DNA of 35,300 nucleotides from Bacteroidales bacterium (GCA_017645245.1 JAGCPG010000035.1:1-35300); one strand, 5' to 3'; shown: positions 1 through 8,084, numbered from the stretch's first letter. The notes: generated by a model not told the origin, from the sequence alone. Numbers and translations are program-made.

Positions 1-832
1 AAGTAGTGTATCGCGTCAACAGTTCATTTTCGTCGGTGGCTTGGGCTATCAAGCGCTTCAAATTGTTGATGGGGGCCTCAACATGATGTCGAACGTCATA
101 ATCAAGCAGTGCCTTATAGGAAACCAAATCCCTGTAAACCGGATTGTTGGTATCGGGCAACTGACGTAGAGCTTCGTCGAAATAATACTCCGCACTGTCA
201 CTTTGGCTTAGCTTATAGTATTGTTTCCCAATAAAAAGCAACAAACAGGATCGGTTGTTCGGTGAACAAGGCTCAATGTTGTCGAAAGCAAGAGATTTCT
301 TGAAACAGGCGATAGCGGGTTCCTGCATAAATTGGCTGGCGAACAATTCTCCTATGCGGCTGTAGGTTAGGGTCATGAAACGATGGAAATGGTTGGGGCG
401 TAAATGCGTTTCCATGATCTTCAACGTTTTCAGATATTCGGCACAGGCCTCAACCACGCTGTCCTTTTCCACATATCCCACACCATTCATATAATGAGCC
501 CGCGCCGCCAAAAAACCGTCATCAATGGAATCAAAATAATCCACCGCCTTCAGCAAATCCTCCCGGTTTGTCTGTACATAATTGTTTTTATACAGCAGCT
601 CCGAGATCAGCAGCTGGCAATAGTGCCCGTCATACTCATCCAGACTATCCGCCCTGCCACTCTCGGCAAACTCCATCATCACCTTCAGTGCACTATCCGG
701 ATTCCGCCACATCAGAGTGTCGATGTCCTCCAGCTTCTGGCACGGCCTCTCCACAGGCTCCACACTCGTGTTGCAAGCTGCCAGCATAGCCAGCCCTATC
801 CAAAGGCCCATGATGTACAAAATCCGTTTCAT
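1..832 (-). CDS. TPR-type lipoprotein, C-terminus cut off by window edge
   Basis: An open frame on the minus strand starts at ATG 832-830 and runs without a stop to base 1, so 277 residues are visible and the C-terminus is missing. The N-terminus is a lipoprotein signal: basic MKR, a hydrophobic stretch, then LAAC with Cys20 as the lipidation site. The rest is helical with paired motifs such as RNPDSAL, AHYMNGVGY and AIACFKKSL, the pattern of tetratricopeptide repeats. Bacteroidales carry many such TPR lipoproteins; some end in a membrane helix and a DNA-binding or signalling region, which cannot be seen here. The exact role is unknown. A good promoter match lies immediately upstream (837-868), leaving almost no leader, and the start choice rests on that and on the signal peptide. 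Confidence 0.82.
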   Translation of the reverse strand, partial: MKRILYIMGLWIGLAMLAACNTSVEPVERPCQKLEDIDTLMWRNPDSALKVMMEFAESGRADSLDEYDGHYCQLLISELLYKNNYVQTNREDLLKAVDYFDSIDDGFLAARAHYMNGVGYVEKDSVVEACAEYLKTLKIMETHLRPNHFHRFMTLTYSRIGELFASQFMQEPAIACFKKSLAFDNIEPCSPNNRSCLLLFIGKQYYKLSQSDSAEYYFDEALRQLPDTNNPVYRDLVSYKALLDYDVRHHVEAPINNLKRLIAQATDENELLTRYTT

Positions 833-836
833 GTTG

Positions 837-868
837 CAAAAATAGTAAAAACCATCTTATCTAGACAA
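837..868 (-). promoter_or_regulatory. Bacteroidales-type promoter for the TPR lipoprotein gene
   Basis: On the minus strand TTG (868-866) is followed after 21 bases by TATTTTTG (844-837), matching the Bacteroides -33 TTTG/TTG and -7 TAnnTTTG elements. The -7 element ends only four bases before the ATG, so transcription should begin at or next to the start codon, giving a leaderless or nearly leaderless mRNA. Confidence 0.6.
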
Positions 869-890
869 TCTGACACACCACCCTTTGTGT

Positions 891-1724
891 TTAAACCTGA
901 ACCTTGCCTATGCCTCGCATGATGGCGTCGAACCAGCGGACAGGAAGGATCAAATGTGCCGCCCTACCGAAGAAAGAGAACCGTCCCCTGCTGTAACAGG
1001 CACGCGGATGACGGCTGTTGACGGCTCGGCTGATAGCCTTGGTGATCACCGTGGGCGACGAGCCGAAGTTGGACTCGTAAAACCAACGCATCGAGCGGGC
1101 AAAACGGGATCCAGATTCCTCGTATGGCGTTCCCTTTGACGACTCCTCGAGATGCTGGGCTGCGATGATGCCCCAGTTGGTCTTGATGGCGCCCGGCTCG
1201 ATCTTCACCACGTCGATGCCGAAGGGCTTCATCTCCATGCGCAAGGCATCGCTGAAGGCCTCCACGGAATACTTCGTGACGTTGTACCAACCTCCGAACA
1301 AAATAGCCATCTTGCCGGCGATCGACGAGGTATTGATGATGCGGCCACTCCCCTGCTGGCGCATTATAGGAAGCACAAGCTGAGTCAACCGAGCCAAGCC
1401 GAAAAGATTCACCTCCAGCTGTCGTCTGGCTTCCTCCAGCGTCACGTTCTCGATGGCACCGAAAAAACCGTATCCGGCGTTGTTGACCAGCACGTCGATG
1501 CGTCTCTCGGCCTGCATCACTGCATCCACGCCTTGCCGCATTGAATCGTCGTCGGTGACATCCATCCTGATGGCTTTCACGCCGAATTCCTTGAGCGGTT
1601 CCATCAGCTCCACGCGACGGGCGGCCGCGTACACACTATGTCCCTGTTTGGCCAACGTCATTGCTGTGTCATAGCCAATGCCGCTGCTGGCACCCGTGAG
1701 CAAGATCACTTTTTTTGTCTTCAT
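891..1724 (-). CDS. short-chain dehydrogenase/reductase (classical SDR)
   Basis: A 277-residue NAD(P)-dependent oxidoreductase of the classical SDR family. The Rossmann nucleotide-binding motif TGASSGIG is at residues 10-17, the structural NNAG motif at 81-84, the catalytic Ser near 134 (NTSSIAG), and the YxxxK pair at Tyr147 and Lys151. Arg36-Arg37 after the second beta strand (AAARR) favours NADP over NAD, by family knowledge. The C-terminal 80 residues carry the variable substrate-binding region, so the substrate cannot be named. Length is normal. It is divergent from the pseudouridine genes and has its own -7 element at 1748-1755. It is probably cytoplasmic, with no signal peptide. Confidence 0.9.
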   Translation of the reverse strand: MKTKKVILLTGASSGIGYDTAMTLAKQGHSVYAAARRVELMEPLKEFGVKAIRMDVTDDDSMRQGVDAVMQAERRIDVLVNNAGYGFFGAIENVTLEEARRQLEVNLFGLARLTQLVLPIMRQQGSGRIINTSSIAGKMAILFGGWYNVTKYSVEAFSDALRMEMKPFGIDVVKIEPGAIKTNWGIIAAQHLEESSKGTPYEESGSRFARSMRWFYESNFGSSPTVITKAISRAVNSRHPRACYSRGRFSFFGRAAHLILPVRWFDAIMRGIGKVQV

Positions 1725-1747
1725 ACGTCACAATTTTGAATATACGG

Positions 1748-1755
1748 CAAAGATA
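1748..1755 (-). promoter_or_regulatory. -7 element for the SDR gene
   Basis: The minus strand reads TATCTTTG, a perfect TAnnTTTG, 23 bases before the SDR start codon. No clear -33 TTTG is seen at the usual 19-21 base spacing, so the call rests on the -7 box and its position only. It is divergent from the -7 element at 1769-1776. Confidence 0.45.
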
Positions 1756-1768
1756 GCAAACTATTTTT

Positions 1769-1776
1769 TATCTTTG
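1769..1776 (+). promoter_or_regulatory. -7 element for the psuK-psuG operon
   Basis: TATCTTTG matches TAnnTTTG 26 bases before the psuK-like start codon. The -33 region at 1745-1750 does not show TTTG. The divergent arrangement with the SDR -7 box, 13 bases apart, means the two promoters overlap and could compete. Confidence 0.45.
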
Positions 1777-1802
1777 TAGCCAACAAGCAAAACACTTAAA
1801 CC

Positions 1803-2663
1803 ATGAGATTCTGTGTCATAGGCGGCGCTAACGCCGATATCATCGCAACCACTTTCAATCCCTTTGTTCACAACGATTCCAACCCCGGCACCATCCGTTT
1901 GGTCGCCGGTGGCGTGGGACGCAATATTGCCCATAACCTTGCCCTGCTCGGCAACGAAGTGATCCTTCTGAGCCTCTTCGGCGGCGACACCTTTGGCTGG
2001 TTCACGGCAGACAGCTGCCGCAAGGCCAAGGTCGACATCAGCCTGAGTGACGCGGCTCCTGTAGGCACCCGATCCTGCTTCCTGAGCATCAACAACTGCG
2101 ACGGCGAGATGATCGGCGGTGTGTCGGACATGGTCTCCGCCGACGGCATCACCCCCGAGTGGATCGCCACCAAACTCCAGAAGGTAGGTCCCGTGGATGC
2201 CTTCATCGCCGAAACCAACATCCCCGTGGAGAGCCTGGCTTTCATCATCGACCACGCCTACGCCCCACTCTTCGTGGATGCCGTATCAGGCGCCAAGGCA
2301 GCGAAGATCCGCTTGGCTTTGGAACTCTCCTCGAAGAAGCACATCCATGCCTTGAAGTGCAACAAGATGGAAAACGAGATCATCGGTGAGGTTGAAGGCA
2401 TCGGAAGGCGCTATGTGAGCCTTGGCGCCAATGGTCTGGACGTCATCGAAAACAAGGTGGTGACCCACTTCGATGCCTTGCCATGCGAGGTGGTCAACAC
2501 CAACGGCTCTGGCGACGCGCTGATGGCTGGCATCATCCAAGCCGGACCGCAAGCCTCCATCGAGGAAGCCGCCCGTATCGGCCTCCGCTGCGCCAAGATC
2601 ACCGCTGAATGTCCCGATACCGTCAACAAGCAACTGAAGCAACGCTATGAAGAATTATCTTGA
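1803..2663 (+). CDS. psuK: PfkB-family kinase, probable pseudouridine kinase
   Basis: A 286-residue ribokinase/PfkB-family sugar kinase. The N-terminus has the substrate-binding start GGANADI and the GGVGRNIAHNLALLG motif. The C-terminal PfkB signature is NTNGSGDA at residues 232-239, with Asp238 as the expected catalytic base and the preceding glycines forming the anion hole; the more common form is DTTGAGD. The family phosphorylates many sugars and nucleosides. The pseudouridine assignment comes from the neighbour: the gene overlaps psuG by 17 bases, which implies translational coupling. PsuK makes pseudouridine 5'-phosphate, the substrate of PsuG. No transporter for pseudouridine is adjacent, so substrate may come from RNA turnover. 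It is slightly shorter than typical PsuK. Confidence 0.85.
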   Translation: MRFCVIGGANADIIATTFNPFVHNDSNPGTIRLVAGGVGRNIAHNLALLGNEVILLSLFGGDTFGWFTADSCRKAKVDISLSDAAPVGTRSCFLSINNCDGEMIGGVSDMVSADGITPEWIATKLQKVGPVDAFIAETNIPVESLAFIIDHAYAPLFVDAVSGAKAAKIRLALELSSKKHIHALKCNKMENEIIGEVEGIGRRYVSLGANGLDVIENKVVTHFDALPCEVVNTNGSGDALMAGIIQAGPQASIEEAARIGLRCAKITAECPDTVNKQLKQRYEELS

Positions 2664-3552
2664 CCTCTCCCCTGAAGTGGATGCCGCCTTGAAGGCCGGC
2701 AAGCCCGTGGTGGCACTCGAGTCCACCATCATCTCACACGGCATGCCCTATCCTCAGAACGTGGAGACGGCTTTGCGTGTCGAACAGACCATCCGTGAAG
2801 GCGGCGCCACACCTGCCACCATCGCCGTCATCGGCGGTTGGCTGAAAGCAGGTCTCACGGCCGAAGAAATCGAATATCTGGGCAAGAAAGGCACAGCGGT
2901 GACTAAGGCTTCGCGCCGCGATCTGCCCGTGCTCGTGGCACGAGGCGATGACGGTGCCACCACCGTCACCACGACGATGATCATCGCCGCCATGGCAGGC
3001 ATTAAGGTCTTTGCCACCGGAGGCATTGGTGGCGTGCATCGTGGCGCTGAGACCACCATGGACATCTCGGCCGACCTCGAAGAGCTGGCCCGCACCCCAG
3101 TGATGGTGATCTGCGCCGGTGCCAAGTCCATCCTCGACCTTGGCCTAACGCTGGAATATCTTGAAACCAAAGGCGTTCCCGTCATCGGCTATGGCACCGA
3201 GGAGCTCCCTGCTTTTTATACCCGAAAGAGCGGTTTCAAAGTGGATTACCGTGTGGACAGTCCCGAGGAATTGGCAGCTATCTTCAAGGCTAAGCAAGAG
3301 ATGGGCCTCGGCGGCGGCATGCTCGTCACCAACCCCATCCCTGAAGAGTATTCCATGGATCCCGACCAAATCAACAAAGCCATCGACGAAGCCGTCGCCG
3401 AAGCCAACCGACTCGGTATCCACGGCAAGGAAACCACACCTTTCCTCTTGGCTAAAATCAAGGATATCACTGGTGGCGACAGTCTCGCCTCCAACATTCA
3501 GCTGGTGCTCAATAACGCTAGACTTGCAGCCAAGACCGCCGCTTGCCTGTAG
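2647..3552 (+). CDS. psuG: pseudouridine-5'-phosphate glycosidase
   Basis: A 301-residue protein with the full PsuG pattern. The enzyme reversibly cleaves the C-C glycosidic bond of pseudouridine 5'-phosphate to uracil and ribose 5-phosphate. Visible landmarks are the N-terminal ALESTIISHG with Glu25, TKASRRD with Lys87, the loop FATGGIGGVHRG, and CAGAKSILD with Lys160. These sit at a constant offset of six from Glu31, Lys93 and Lys166, which I recall as the active residues of the E. coli enzyme, Lys166 forming the Schiff base with ribose. The start lies inside the end of psuK. The stop TAG ends at 3552 and the stop of the convergent outer-membrane gene begins at 3553, so there is no intergenic space for a terminator. 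Confidence 0.95.
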   Translation: MKNYLDLSPEVDAALKAGKPVVALESTIISHGMPYPQNVETALRVEQTIREGGATPATIAVIGGWLKAGLTAEEIEYLGKKGTAVTKASRRDLPVLVARGDDGATTVTTTMIIAAMAGIKVFATGGIGGVHRGAETTMDISADLEELARTPVMVICAGAKSILDLGLTLEYLETKGVPVIGYGTEELPAFYTRKSGFKVDYRVDSPEELAAIFKAKQEMGLGGGMLVTNPIPEEYSMDPDQINKAIDEAVAEANRLGIHGKETTPFLLAKIKDITGGDSLASNIQLVLNNARLAAKTAACL

Positions 3553-6177
3553 TTATTCCAGGCTGTCTCCGTTTTCGCCGTCGCCTTCTTTGGCTCTTTG
3601 CTCCAACTCCATCTTACCGAAACGCAAGGTGATGCCAGCCGAAATGTAACGGCTGTTCAGCATCTTGCGGGTGCTGTCACTAAGATACAAGGGATTGGTA
3701 TTGGATGAACCAGAACCAATCTTGGCACCCCAGTTGAAGATGTCCTGAACATTGATAAACACTGACAGTCTGCGCTTGAAGAAGTCGCTGCGGGCGCCCA
3801 AATTCAGATAATAGCGTGCCTTACGCTCACTCATCAGGCCGATAGTGGGAGAAGTATAACCGGCCGCTGCCGTCAACTGCAACTGGTTGAAAATCTTTGC
3901 CCAAGCGTTGACACGGACACTGTATGACCATTTTTCAGCAGTCTCGCCATCCCAACGGTAACCATAGTCGTAAAGGTTGGCAAACAGCCTCACGTTGAAG
4001 AATCCTGTGGGACGGTATGTCATGTTGAGCGAAGTGCCGTAACGCCATGAGGAACCCAAGTTGTACGGAACGGTATATGTGACGAAATCGTTCAGATACT
4101 CATCGTATTTGGAATCCTTCAAATCATCAATCAAGTTGGTGCTCAAGCTACCGTAGGCTTCAAGACCGACGTTGCCGAAACGGTCGAAGAACTTCTGCCA
4201 ACCCGCCTCCATGCTGTGGGTATAGCCGTTCTTCAAGCCGTTGGGATTGCCCGTTGAATAGCTCTGCTCGCCATACCTACGGAAGGTGCTGATCTCCTCC
4301 TCACCGGGATGCGACATGCGCAAGCTGTAGTTCAGCTTGAAGTTATGCATATCCTCGGTGCGATACGTCATGTGGATGGAAGGACGTACATTCCAGAAAA
4401 ACAGCACATCGCTATCAGCAAAAGGCATTTTGCTGTCATAATCGTAATACACGCGGTCTCCACCAGCGCCGACACCCGTGCTCAAGGTAAACCCTCCCCA
4501 ACGATGCGTCCAGTTGACATCGGCATTCAAGCCAGTCTCCGATCCTTTGAAATTATATGCTCGGAGTACATCTATACTGTCGTATGTAACACCATCATCG
4601 GCAGAATAATACCGCTGATATTGGTTGTCATGACGCTGATAATCGGCACGCAAGCCGTAGCTAAGCTCGCCATCTTCGCTATAAGGTCTATTGTAACGCG
4701 CATCCAGGTTGACACCATAATTAAACTGGTCGGTCAACAAGTAACGGTTTTCGTCAGCAGGTTGGGGAAACGGGAGGGTATACACCTCATAGAAACGGTT
4801 GTAATACTGGTCGCTGGCATTTTTCGACAGTCTCGAATTCAAACCGATACGAAGGTTATGTCCCTTTTCGTCGAATTTCTTGGTATAGTCGACACCGAAA
4901 TGGCCAAAACCGGAATTCGACCTGGTTGTATCACCAATGTTGTAGATGTTCTGGCCTTGTGCCGGATAAAGCCAATCCTCATGACGGCTGCTAAGATTGT
5001 TGTTGTTGTTGTAGAAACCGCCTCCATCAAATGAAATGTCGCTGGTGGAGTCGATCTCGTAATCGATGTTCATGAAGAAATTGCCGCTAATCCTGCGACT
5101 GTCCTCTTGCTGGGAAGAAACCTCGTGGAACACAGTGTCATAAACTCCTGTCAACGTATCATAGTTTCTTTTTACAGCCCACTCCTCAACGCTGTTTTCC
5201 CTATTGCTGAAACGTCCCGAAGCAAACAAGTTGATACTCAGTTTTTCCTTTTTCCACATGTAGCTAATCCAAGGCGATACGAAAGGCTGGCTGGAGCCGT
5301 TCACGCCGAAGCTCACGAACTGGTTGCTCTTGATGTGGGCTGAGGTCACGATATTGATCACCGCTTCGGCGTCGGTGGCATATTTAGCCGAAGGATTGGT
5401 GATGGTCTCAATGCGGGCGATGGCATTGGCTGGAAGGGTCTGGAGATAAGTTTTAAGATTCTCTTCAGTTAGTTTCGAAGGCTTATCGTTGACCCAGATT
5501 TCGACGCTGGAGACGCCGCGTAGGGTGATGTTGCCTTCCACGTCGACTTCCACGCCAGGCGCGTTCTGCAAGGCATCCTCAGTAGTTCCCGTCTGGATGG
5601 ATGGGTCTTCGCTGACGTTATAGACGAGTTTCTCGCCGTCCATGGCATAAATCGGTCTTTCGGCACTCACGGTGACCTCACCCAGCGAGATCATGCCCGA
5701 AGTTAGGCGCAAGGTACCTAAATCGGTGTTGTTGGTCACGTTAAACGGCATTGAAAAATTCTCATAGCCGATGGCTGATACACGCAGCAGGAAAGCACCT
5801 TGCGGCACCTCGTTGAGCTCGAAACGGCCGTCAAGGTTGCTGATGCCACCCTTAACAAACGTTGAGTCGATGGAATCGAGCACCGCCACATTGACGTATG
5901 GCAGGAACTCCCCTGTCTTGGCGTCGCGTAACACACCCACCACAGTGAAGGTATCTCCTTCCCTCACCTTTTTCTTTTTCTTGATAGGCATGTTGTCGGG
6001 ATTCTGGTTCCAGTCACCCCTAGGACGGTCACGGTCGCCGAAAGGCGGACGACCTCCTGGAGGACGGCCTCCGGGTGGCCTGCCACCGCCGCCACCGGGG
6101 AATTGGGCTTCACAGAACAAAGCCGACAAAAACAATGTCGTAAATATCAGGGATCTAAATAAAACCGATTTTTTCAT
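3553..6177 (-). CDS. outer-membrane beta-barrel protein, TonB-dependent-receptor-like, with CarboxypepD_reg-like domain
   Basis: An 874-residue protein from ATG 6177; an upstream ATG at 6237 would put 20 residues before an otherwise good signal peptide (MKKSVLFRSL...), and the -7 box at 6198-6205 lies between the two, so 6177 is preferred. After the signal comes a Gly/Pro/Arg-rich spacer with repeated RPPGG, a lysine run, then a carboxypeptidase-regulatory-like domain (about residues 75-160), a plug-like region (VTVSAERPIY, DALQNAPGVEVDVEGNITLRG) and a long C-terminal beta barrel rich in aromatic alternating segments. It resembles the Bacteroidota outer-membrane family with an OMP_b-brl_3 barrel, related to TonB-dependent receptors. 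No SusD-like partner is adjacent, so the substrate is unknown. It converges on psuG with no spacing. Confidence 0.87.
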   Translation of the reverse strand: MKKSVLFRSLIFTTLFLSALFCEAQFPGGGGGRPPGGRPPGGRPPFGDRDRPRGDWNQNPDNMPIKKKKKVREGDTFTVVGVLRDAKTGEFLPYVNVAVLDSIDSTFVKGGISNLDGRFELNEVPQGAFLLRVSAIGYENFSMPFNVTNNTDLGTLRLTSGMISLGEVTVSAERPIYAMDGEKLVYNVSEDPSIQTGTTEDALQNAPGVEVDVEGNITLRGVSSVEIWVNDKPSKLTEENLKTYLQTLPANAIARIETITNPSAKYATDAEAVINIVTSAHIKSNQFVSFGVNGSSQPFVSPWISYMWKKEKLSINLFASGRFSNRENSVEEWAVKRNYDTLTGVYDTVFHEVSSQQEDSRRISGNFFMNIDYEIDSTSDISFDGGGFYNNNNNLSSRHEDWLYPAQGQNIYNIGDTTRSNSGFGHFGVDYTKKFDEKGHNLRIGLNSRLSKNASDQYYNRFYEVYTLPFPQPADENRYLLTDQFNYGVNLDARYNRPYSEDGELSYGLRADYQRHDNQYQRYYSADDGVTYDSIDVLRAYNFKGSETGLNADVNWTHRWGGFTLSTGVGAGGDRVYYDYDSKMPFADSDVLFFWNVRPSIHMTYRTEDMHNFKLNYSLRMSHPGEEEISTFRRYGEQSYSTGNPNGLKNGYTHSMEAGWQKFFDRFGNVGLEAYGSLSTNLIDDLKDSKYDEYLNDFVTYTVPYNLGSSWRYGTSLNMTYRPTGFFNVRLFANLYDYGYRWDGETAEKWSYSVRVNAWAKIFNQLQLTAAAGYTSPTIGLMSERKARYYLNLGARSDFFKRRLSVFINVQDIFNWGAKIGSGSSNTNPLYLSDSTRKMLNSRYISAGITLRFGKMELEQRAKEGDGENGDSLE

Positions 6178-6197
6178 ACTATGTGAATAAATTTTTG

Positions 6198-6205
6198 CAA
6201 AGATA
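6198..6205 (-). promoter_or_regulatory. -7 element for the outer-membrane protein gene
   Basis: The minus strand reads TATCTTTG followed by CAA, a perfect TAnnTTTG 20 bases before ATG 6177. Its position downstream of the alternative ATG at 6237 supports 6177 as the true start. No -33 match is evident. Confidence 0.5.
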
Positions 6206-6242
6206 GGAAAAACAACCGAAGTCCGCTTGCCATTCAATCCTT

Positions 6243-6662
6243 TTATTTGCCGTCTTGCGGCTGATTTTGGACTCTTGAGATCTTCTCATACAACTCAGGC
6301 AACCTTCGGGCGATGACCACCGGACGTCCATTCTCCATGAAACAATGGGTGCTCTGTCCGATGCAGACGATCTTTCCACCCACCCGCATGGTATAGGTGA
6401 ACTCGAACTTCAAGTCCTGCATGTTGCTGATGGCCACCTCCACTTCAATGACATCCTTGAAGGTCGTGGGATGCTTGTAGTTGCAAGTGATGGAGATCAC
6501 GGGCGACACCACGCCTTCAGCCTCGATACGGTCGAAGCCGTAACCCAGCTGGTCGAGATAGTCTACGCGAGCCTCTTCCATGATGCGGACATAGTTGGAA
6601 TGGTGCGTGATGCCCATACGGTCACATTCGTAGTATTTGACTTCGTGCTTGTAAGTATCCAT
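6243..6662 (-). CDS. acyl-CoA thioesterase, 4HBT/YbgC-like hotdog fold
   Basis: A 139-residue hotdog-fold protein from ATG 6662. The signature near the N-terminus, YYECDRMGITHHSNYVRIMEEAR, matches the YbgC/4-hydroxybenzoyl-CoA thioesterase active-site region, in which an Asp (here Asp14) is catalytic and is followed by a central helix. The family hydrolyses acyl-CoA or acyl-ACP thioesters; the chain is not predictable. An upstream in-frame ATG at 6674 exists but is only seven bases past the -7 box, so it would have almost no leader; the second ATG is preferred. The gene sits between the outer-membrane protein gene and a divergent flavodoxin gene. It may act in lipid metabolism, but the link to the lipid locus at 21-29 kb is speculative. 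Confidence 0.85.
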   Translation of the reverse strand: MDTYKHEVKYYECDRMGITHHSNYVRIMEEARVDYLDQLGYGFDRIEAEGVVSPVISITCNYKHPTTFKDVIEVEVAISNMQDLKFEFTYTMRVGGKIVCIGQSTHCFMENGRPVVIARRLPELYEKISRVQNQPQDGK

Positions 6663-6681
6663 AAAAATAAGCATTGGAGCG

Positions 6682-6689
6682 CAAAAATA
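6682..6689 (-). promoter_or_regulatory. -7 element for the thioesterase gene
   Basis: The minus strand reads TATTTTTG (TAnnTTTG), 19 bases before ATG 6662 and 7 before ATG 6674. The position decides the start in favour of 6662. The -33 match is weak. Confidence 0.45.
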
Positions 6690-6692
6690 GCG

Positions 6693-6729
6693 TTTTTTGA
6701 ATTGGAAAACGATTTTTTTTGTATTTTTA
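6693..6729 (+). promoter_or_regulatory. possible promoter for the flavodoxin-to-glucan-synthase run
   Basis: TTTTTTG (6693-6699) is followed after 22 bases by TATTTTTA (6722-6729), one mismatch from TAnnTTTG, 23 bases before ATG 6753. This is the only promoter-like sequence seen ahead of the five-gene plus-strand run. The spacing is one base longer than ideal. Confidence 0.3.
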
Positions 6730-6752
6730 CACTTTCAAAAAAACTCATCATC

Positions 6753-7589
6753 ATGAAAACACTGAAACTAATGCTTATCCTAGCAACTGTAACGATGGTC
6801 GCCGTTTCATGCGGCCCGAAGAAAGAAAAACAGAAAGTTCTGGTACTTTATTACTCACAAACGTCGAACACCAAGGCTGTGGCAGAGGAGATCGCCGCCC
6901 GTCTCGACGCCGACATGGAAGAGATTGTTCCTGTGAATCCCTACGACCCCGACTTCAAGGCCACCATTGACCGTTGCTTGAAGGATCGTGAGGAAGGCAT
7001 CGTCACGGAAATCAAGCCTGTGGCTGCCGACATCGCCAAGTACGACCTTATCTTCATCGGCTATCCCGTTTGGTTTGGCACCTACGCCCCGCCTGTCGCC
7101 ACCTATTTAAGTCAAGTAAACCTGAGCGGCAAGAAGGTCGTCCCGTTCTGTACTTTTGGCAGCGGCGGACTGGAATCGAGCGTGAGGGATTTCAACCAGC
7201 AACAGCCTGAGGCCAAGATTGTGGCCAGCTATGGCGTGCGTGCCGCTCGCCTGAAGGCTATGCCCAAGGAGATCGACCAGTTCCTGAAAGAAAACCACTT
7301 CATCGAAGGCGAATTTGTCCAGTTGGGTGAATTCTCCGAGTTGGAGCCTGTGACCGAAGCCGAAGAAGCCATTTTCAATGCTGCCGTGGGCGATTATCCG
7401 ATGATGAACGCCAAAGCCGAACTGGTTGGTTCACGCGACATTCCTGGCGGCAAGGAATATTTGTTCCTGGCAGTCGATCTGCCACGCGAGGATAATCCCG
7501 ACATGCCTCCGGCGGGCGAGATGAAGGTTTATGTGAACGCTTTGGACGGCCAAACGCCTGAGTTCACCAATGTAGTAAGACAAATGTAA
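6753..7589 (+). CDS. flavodoxin-domain lipoprotein with C-terminal extension
   Basis: A 278-residue protein from ATG 6753. The frame is open further upstream, but only this ATG gives a signal sequence (MKTLKLMLILATVTMVAVSC), with Cys20 as the probable lipidation site. Residues about 27-180 form a flavodoxin-like fold: the FMN phosphate loop LYYSQTSNTKAVAEEIA, then DLIFIGYPVWFGTYAPP and VPFCTFGSGG, which are typical of flavodoxin_4-like proteins. Residues about 184-278 are an extension with alternating beta-like stretches that I do not recognise by sequence; a cystatin-like fold is possible. Flavodoxins are usually cytosolic, so an exported, membrane-anchored one is noteworthy. It is followed after three bases by guaD. 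Its redox partner is unknown. Confidence 0.85.
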   Translation: MKTLKLMLILATVTMVAVSCGPKKEKQKVLVLYYSQTSNTKAVAEEIAARLDADMEEIVPVNPYDPDFKATIDRCLKDREEGIVTEIKPVAADIAKYDLIFIGYPVWFGTYAPPVATYLSQVNLSGKKVVPFCTFGSGGLESSVRDFNQQQPEAKIVASYGVRAARLKAMPKEIDQFLKENHFIEGEFVQLGEFSELEPVTEAEEAIFNAAVGDYPMMNAKAELVGSRDIPGGKEYLFLAVDLPREDNPDMPPAGEMKVYVNALDGQTPEFTNVVRQM

Positions 7590-7592
7590 GCG

Positions 7593-8072
7593 ATGAATAT
7601 CACAGAAAAAGATAAAAGATTCATGCGCGAGGCCATTCGCCTCGCTGACGAGAGCGTGAAGAATGGCGGCGGTCCCTTCGGTGCCGTCATTGTCAAGGAC
7701 GGCGAGATCGTTGCAGGCAGCTCAAACAGCGTCACCATCGACAACGACCCCACCGCCCATGCCGAGGTGAACACCATCCGCAAGGCCTGCAAAAAGCTGG
7801 GCACCTTTGACCTCTCCGACTGCGTCATCTACACCTCCTGCGAACCTTGTCCGATGTGCCTCGGCGCCATCTACTGGGCCCACCTCAGATGCGTGTATTA
7901 TGGCAACACCAAGAAAGATGCGCGCGACATCGACTTTGCCGACGACTTCATCTACGAGGAACTCGACAAGCCCATCGACCGCCGCTCCGTGCCTTTCATC
8001 AACATGCTTCGTGAAGAGGCGCTCAACTCCTTCAAACTCTGGACTGAAAAAGAAGATAAAATCGAGTATTAA
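7593..8072 (+). CDS. guaD: guanine deaminase (CMP/dCMP deaminase fold)
   Basis: A 159-residue zinc deaminase. The zinc and catalytic motifs are HAE at residues 56-58 (His56 as zinc ligand, Glu58 as proton shuttle) and PCPMC, with Cys86 and Cys89 as the other ligands. The surrounding text TSCEPCPMCLGAIYWA, the DDFIYEELDKP segment and the ending in EY closely match Bacillus-type GuaD rather than the tRNA adenosine deaminase TadA, which has a different C-terminus. The reaction is guanine to xanthine plus ammonia. It lies three bases after the flavodoxin lipoprotein gene and 12 before the small lipoprotein gene, so it is likely co-transcribed with them. With the nearby psu genes this makes two nucleobase salvage functions within 6 kb. 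Confidence 0.92.
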   Translation: MNITEKDKRFMREAIRLADESVKNGGGPFGAVIVKDGEIVAGSSNSVTIDNDPTAHAEVNTIRKACKKLGTFDLSDCVIYTSCEPCPMCLGAIYWAHLRCVYYGNTKKDARDIDFADDFIYEELDKPIDRRSVPFINMLREEALNSFKLWTEKEDKIEY

Positions 8073-8084
8073 AAGATTGACGAC

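Noticed and set aside
6345..6752. In-frame upstream extension of the flavodoxin lipoprotein
   Set aside because: It would overlap the divergent thioesterase gene and bury the signal peptide; ATG 6753 gives a proper lipoprotein signal.
7593..8072. tRNA-specific adenosine deaminase TadA as the identity of the deaminase
   Set aside because: The FIYEELDKP segment and C-terminal EY ending match GuaD, not TadA, although the zinc motifs are shared.
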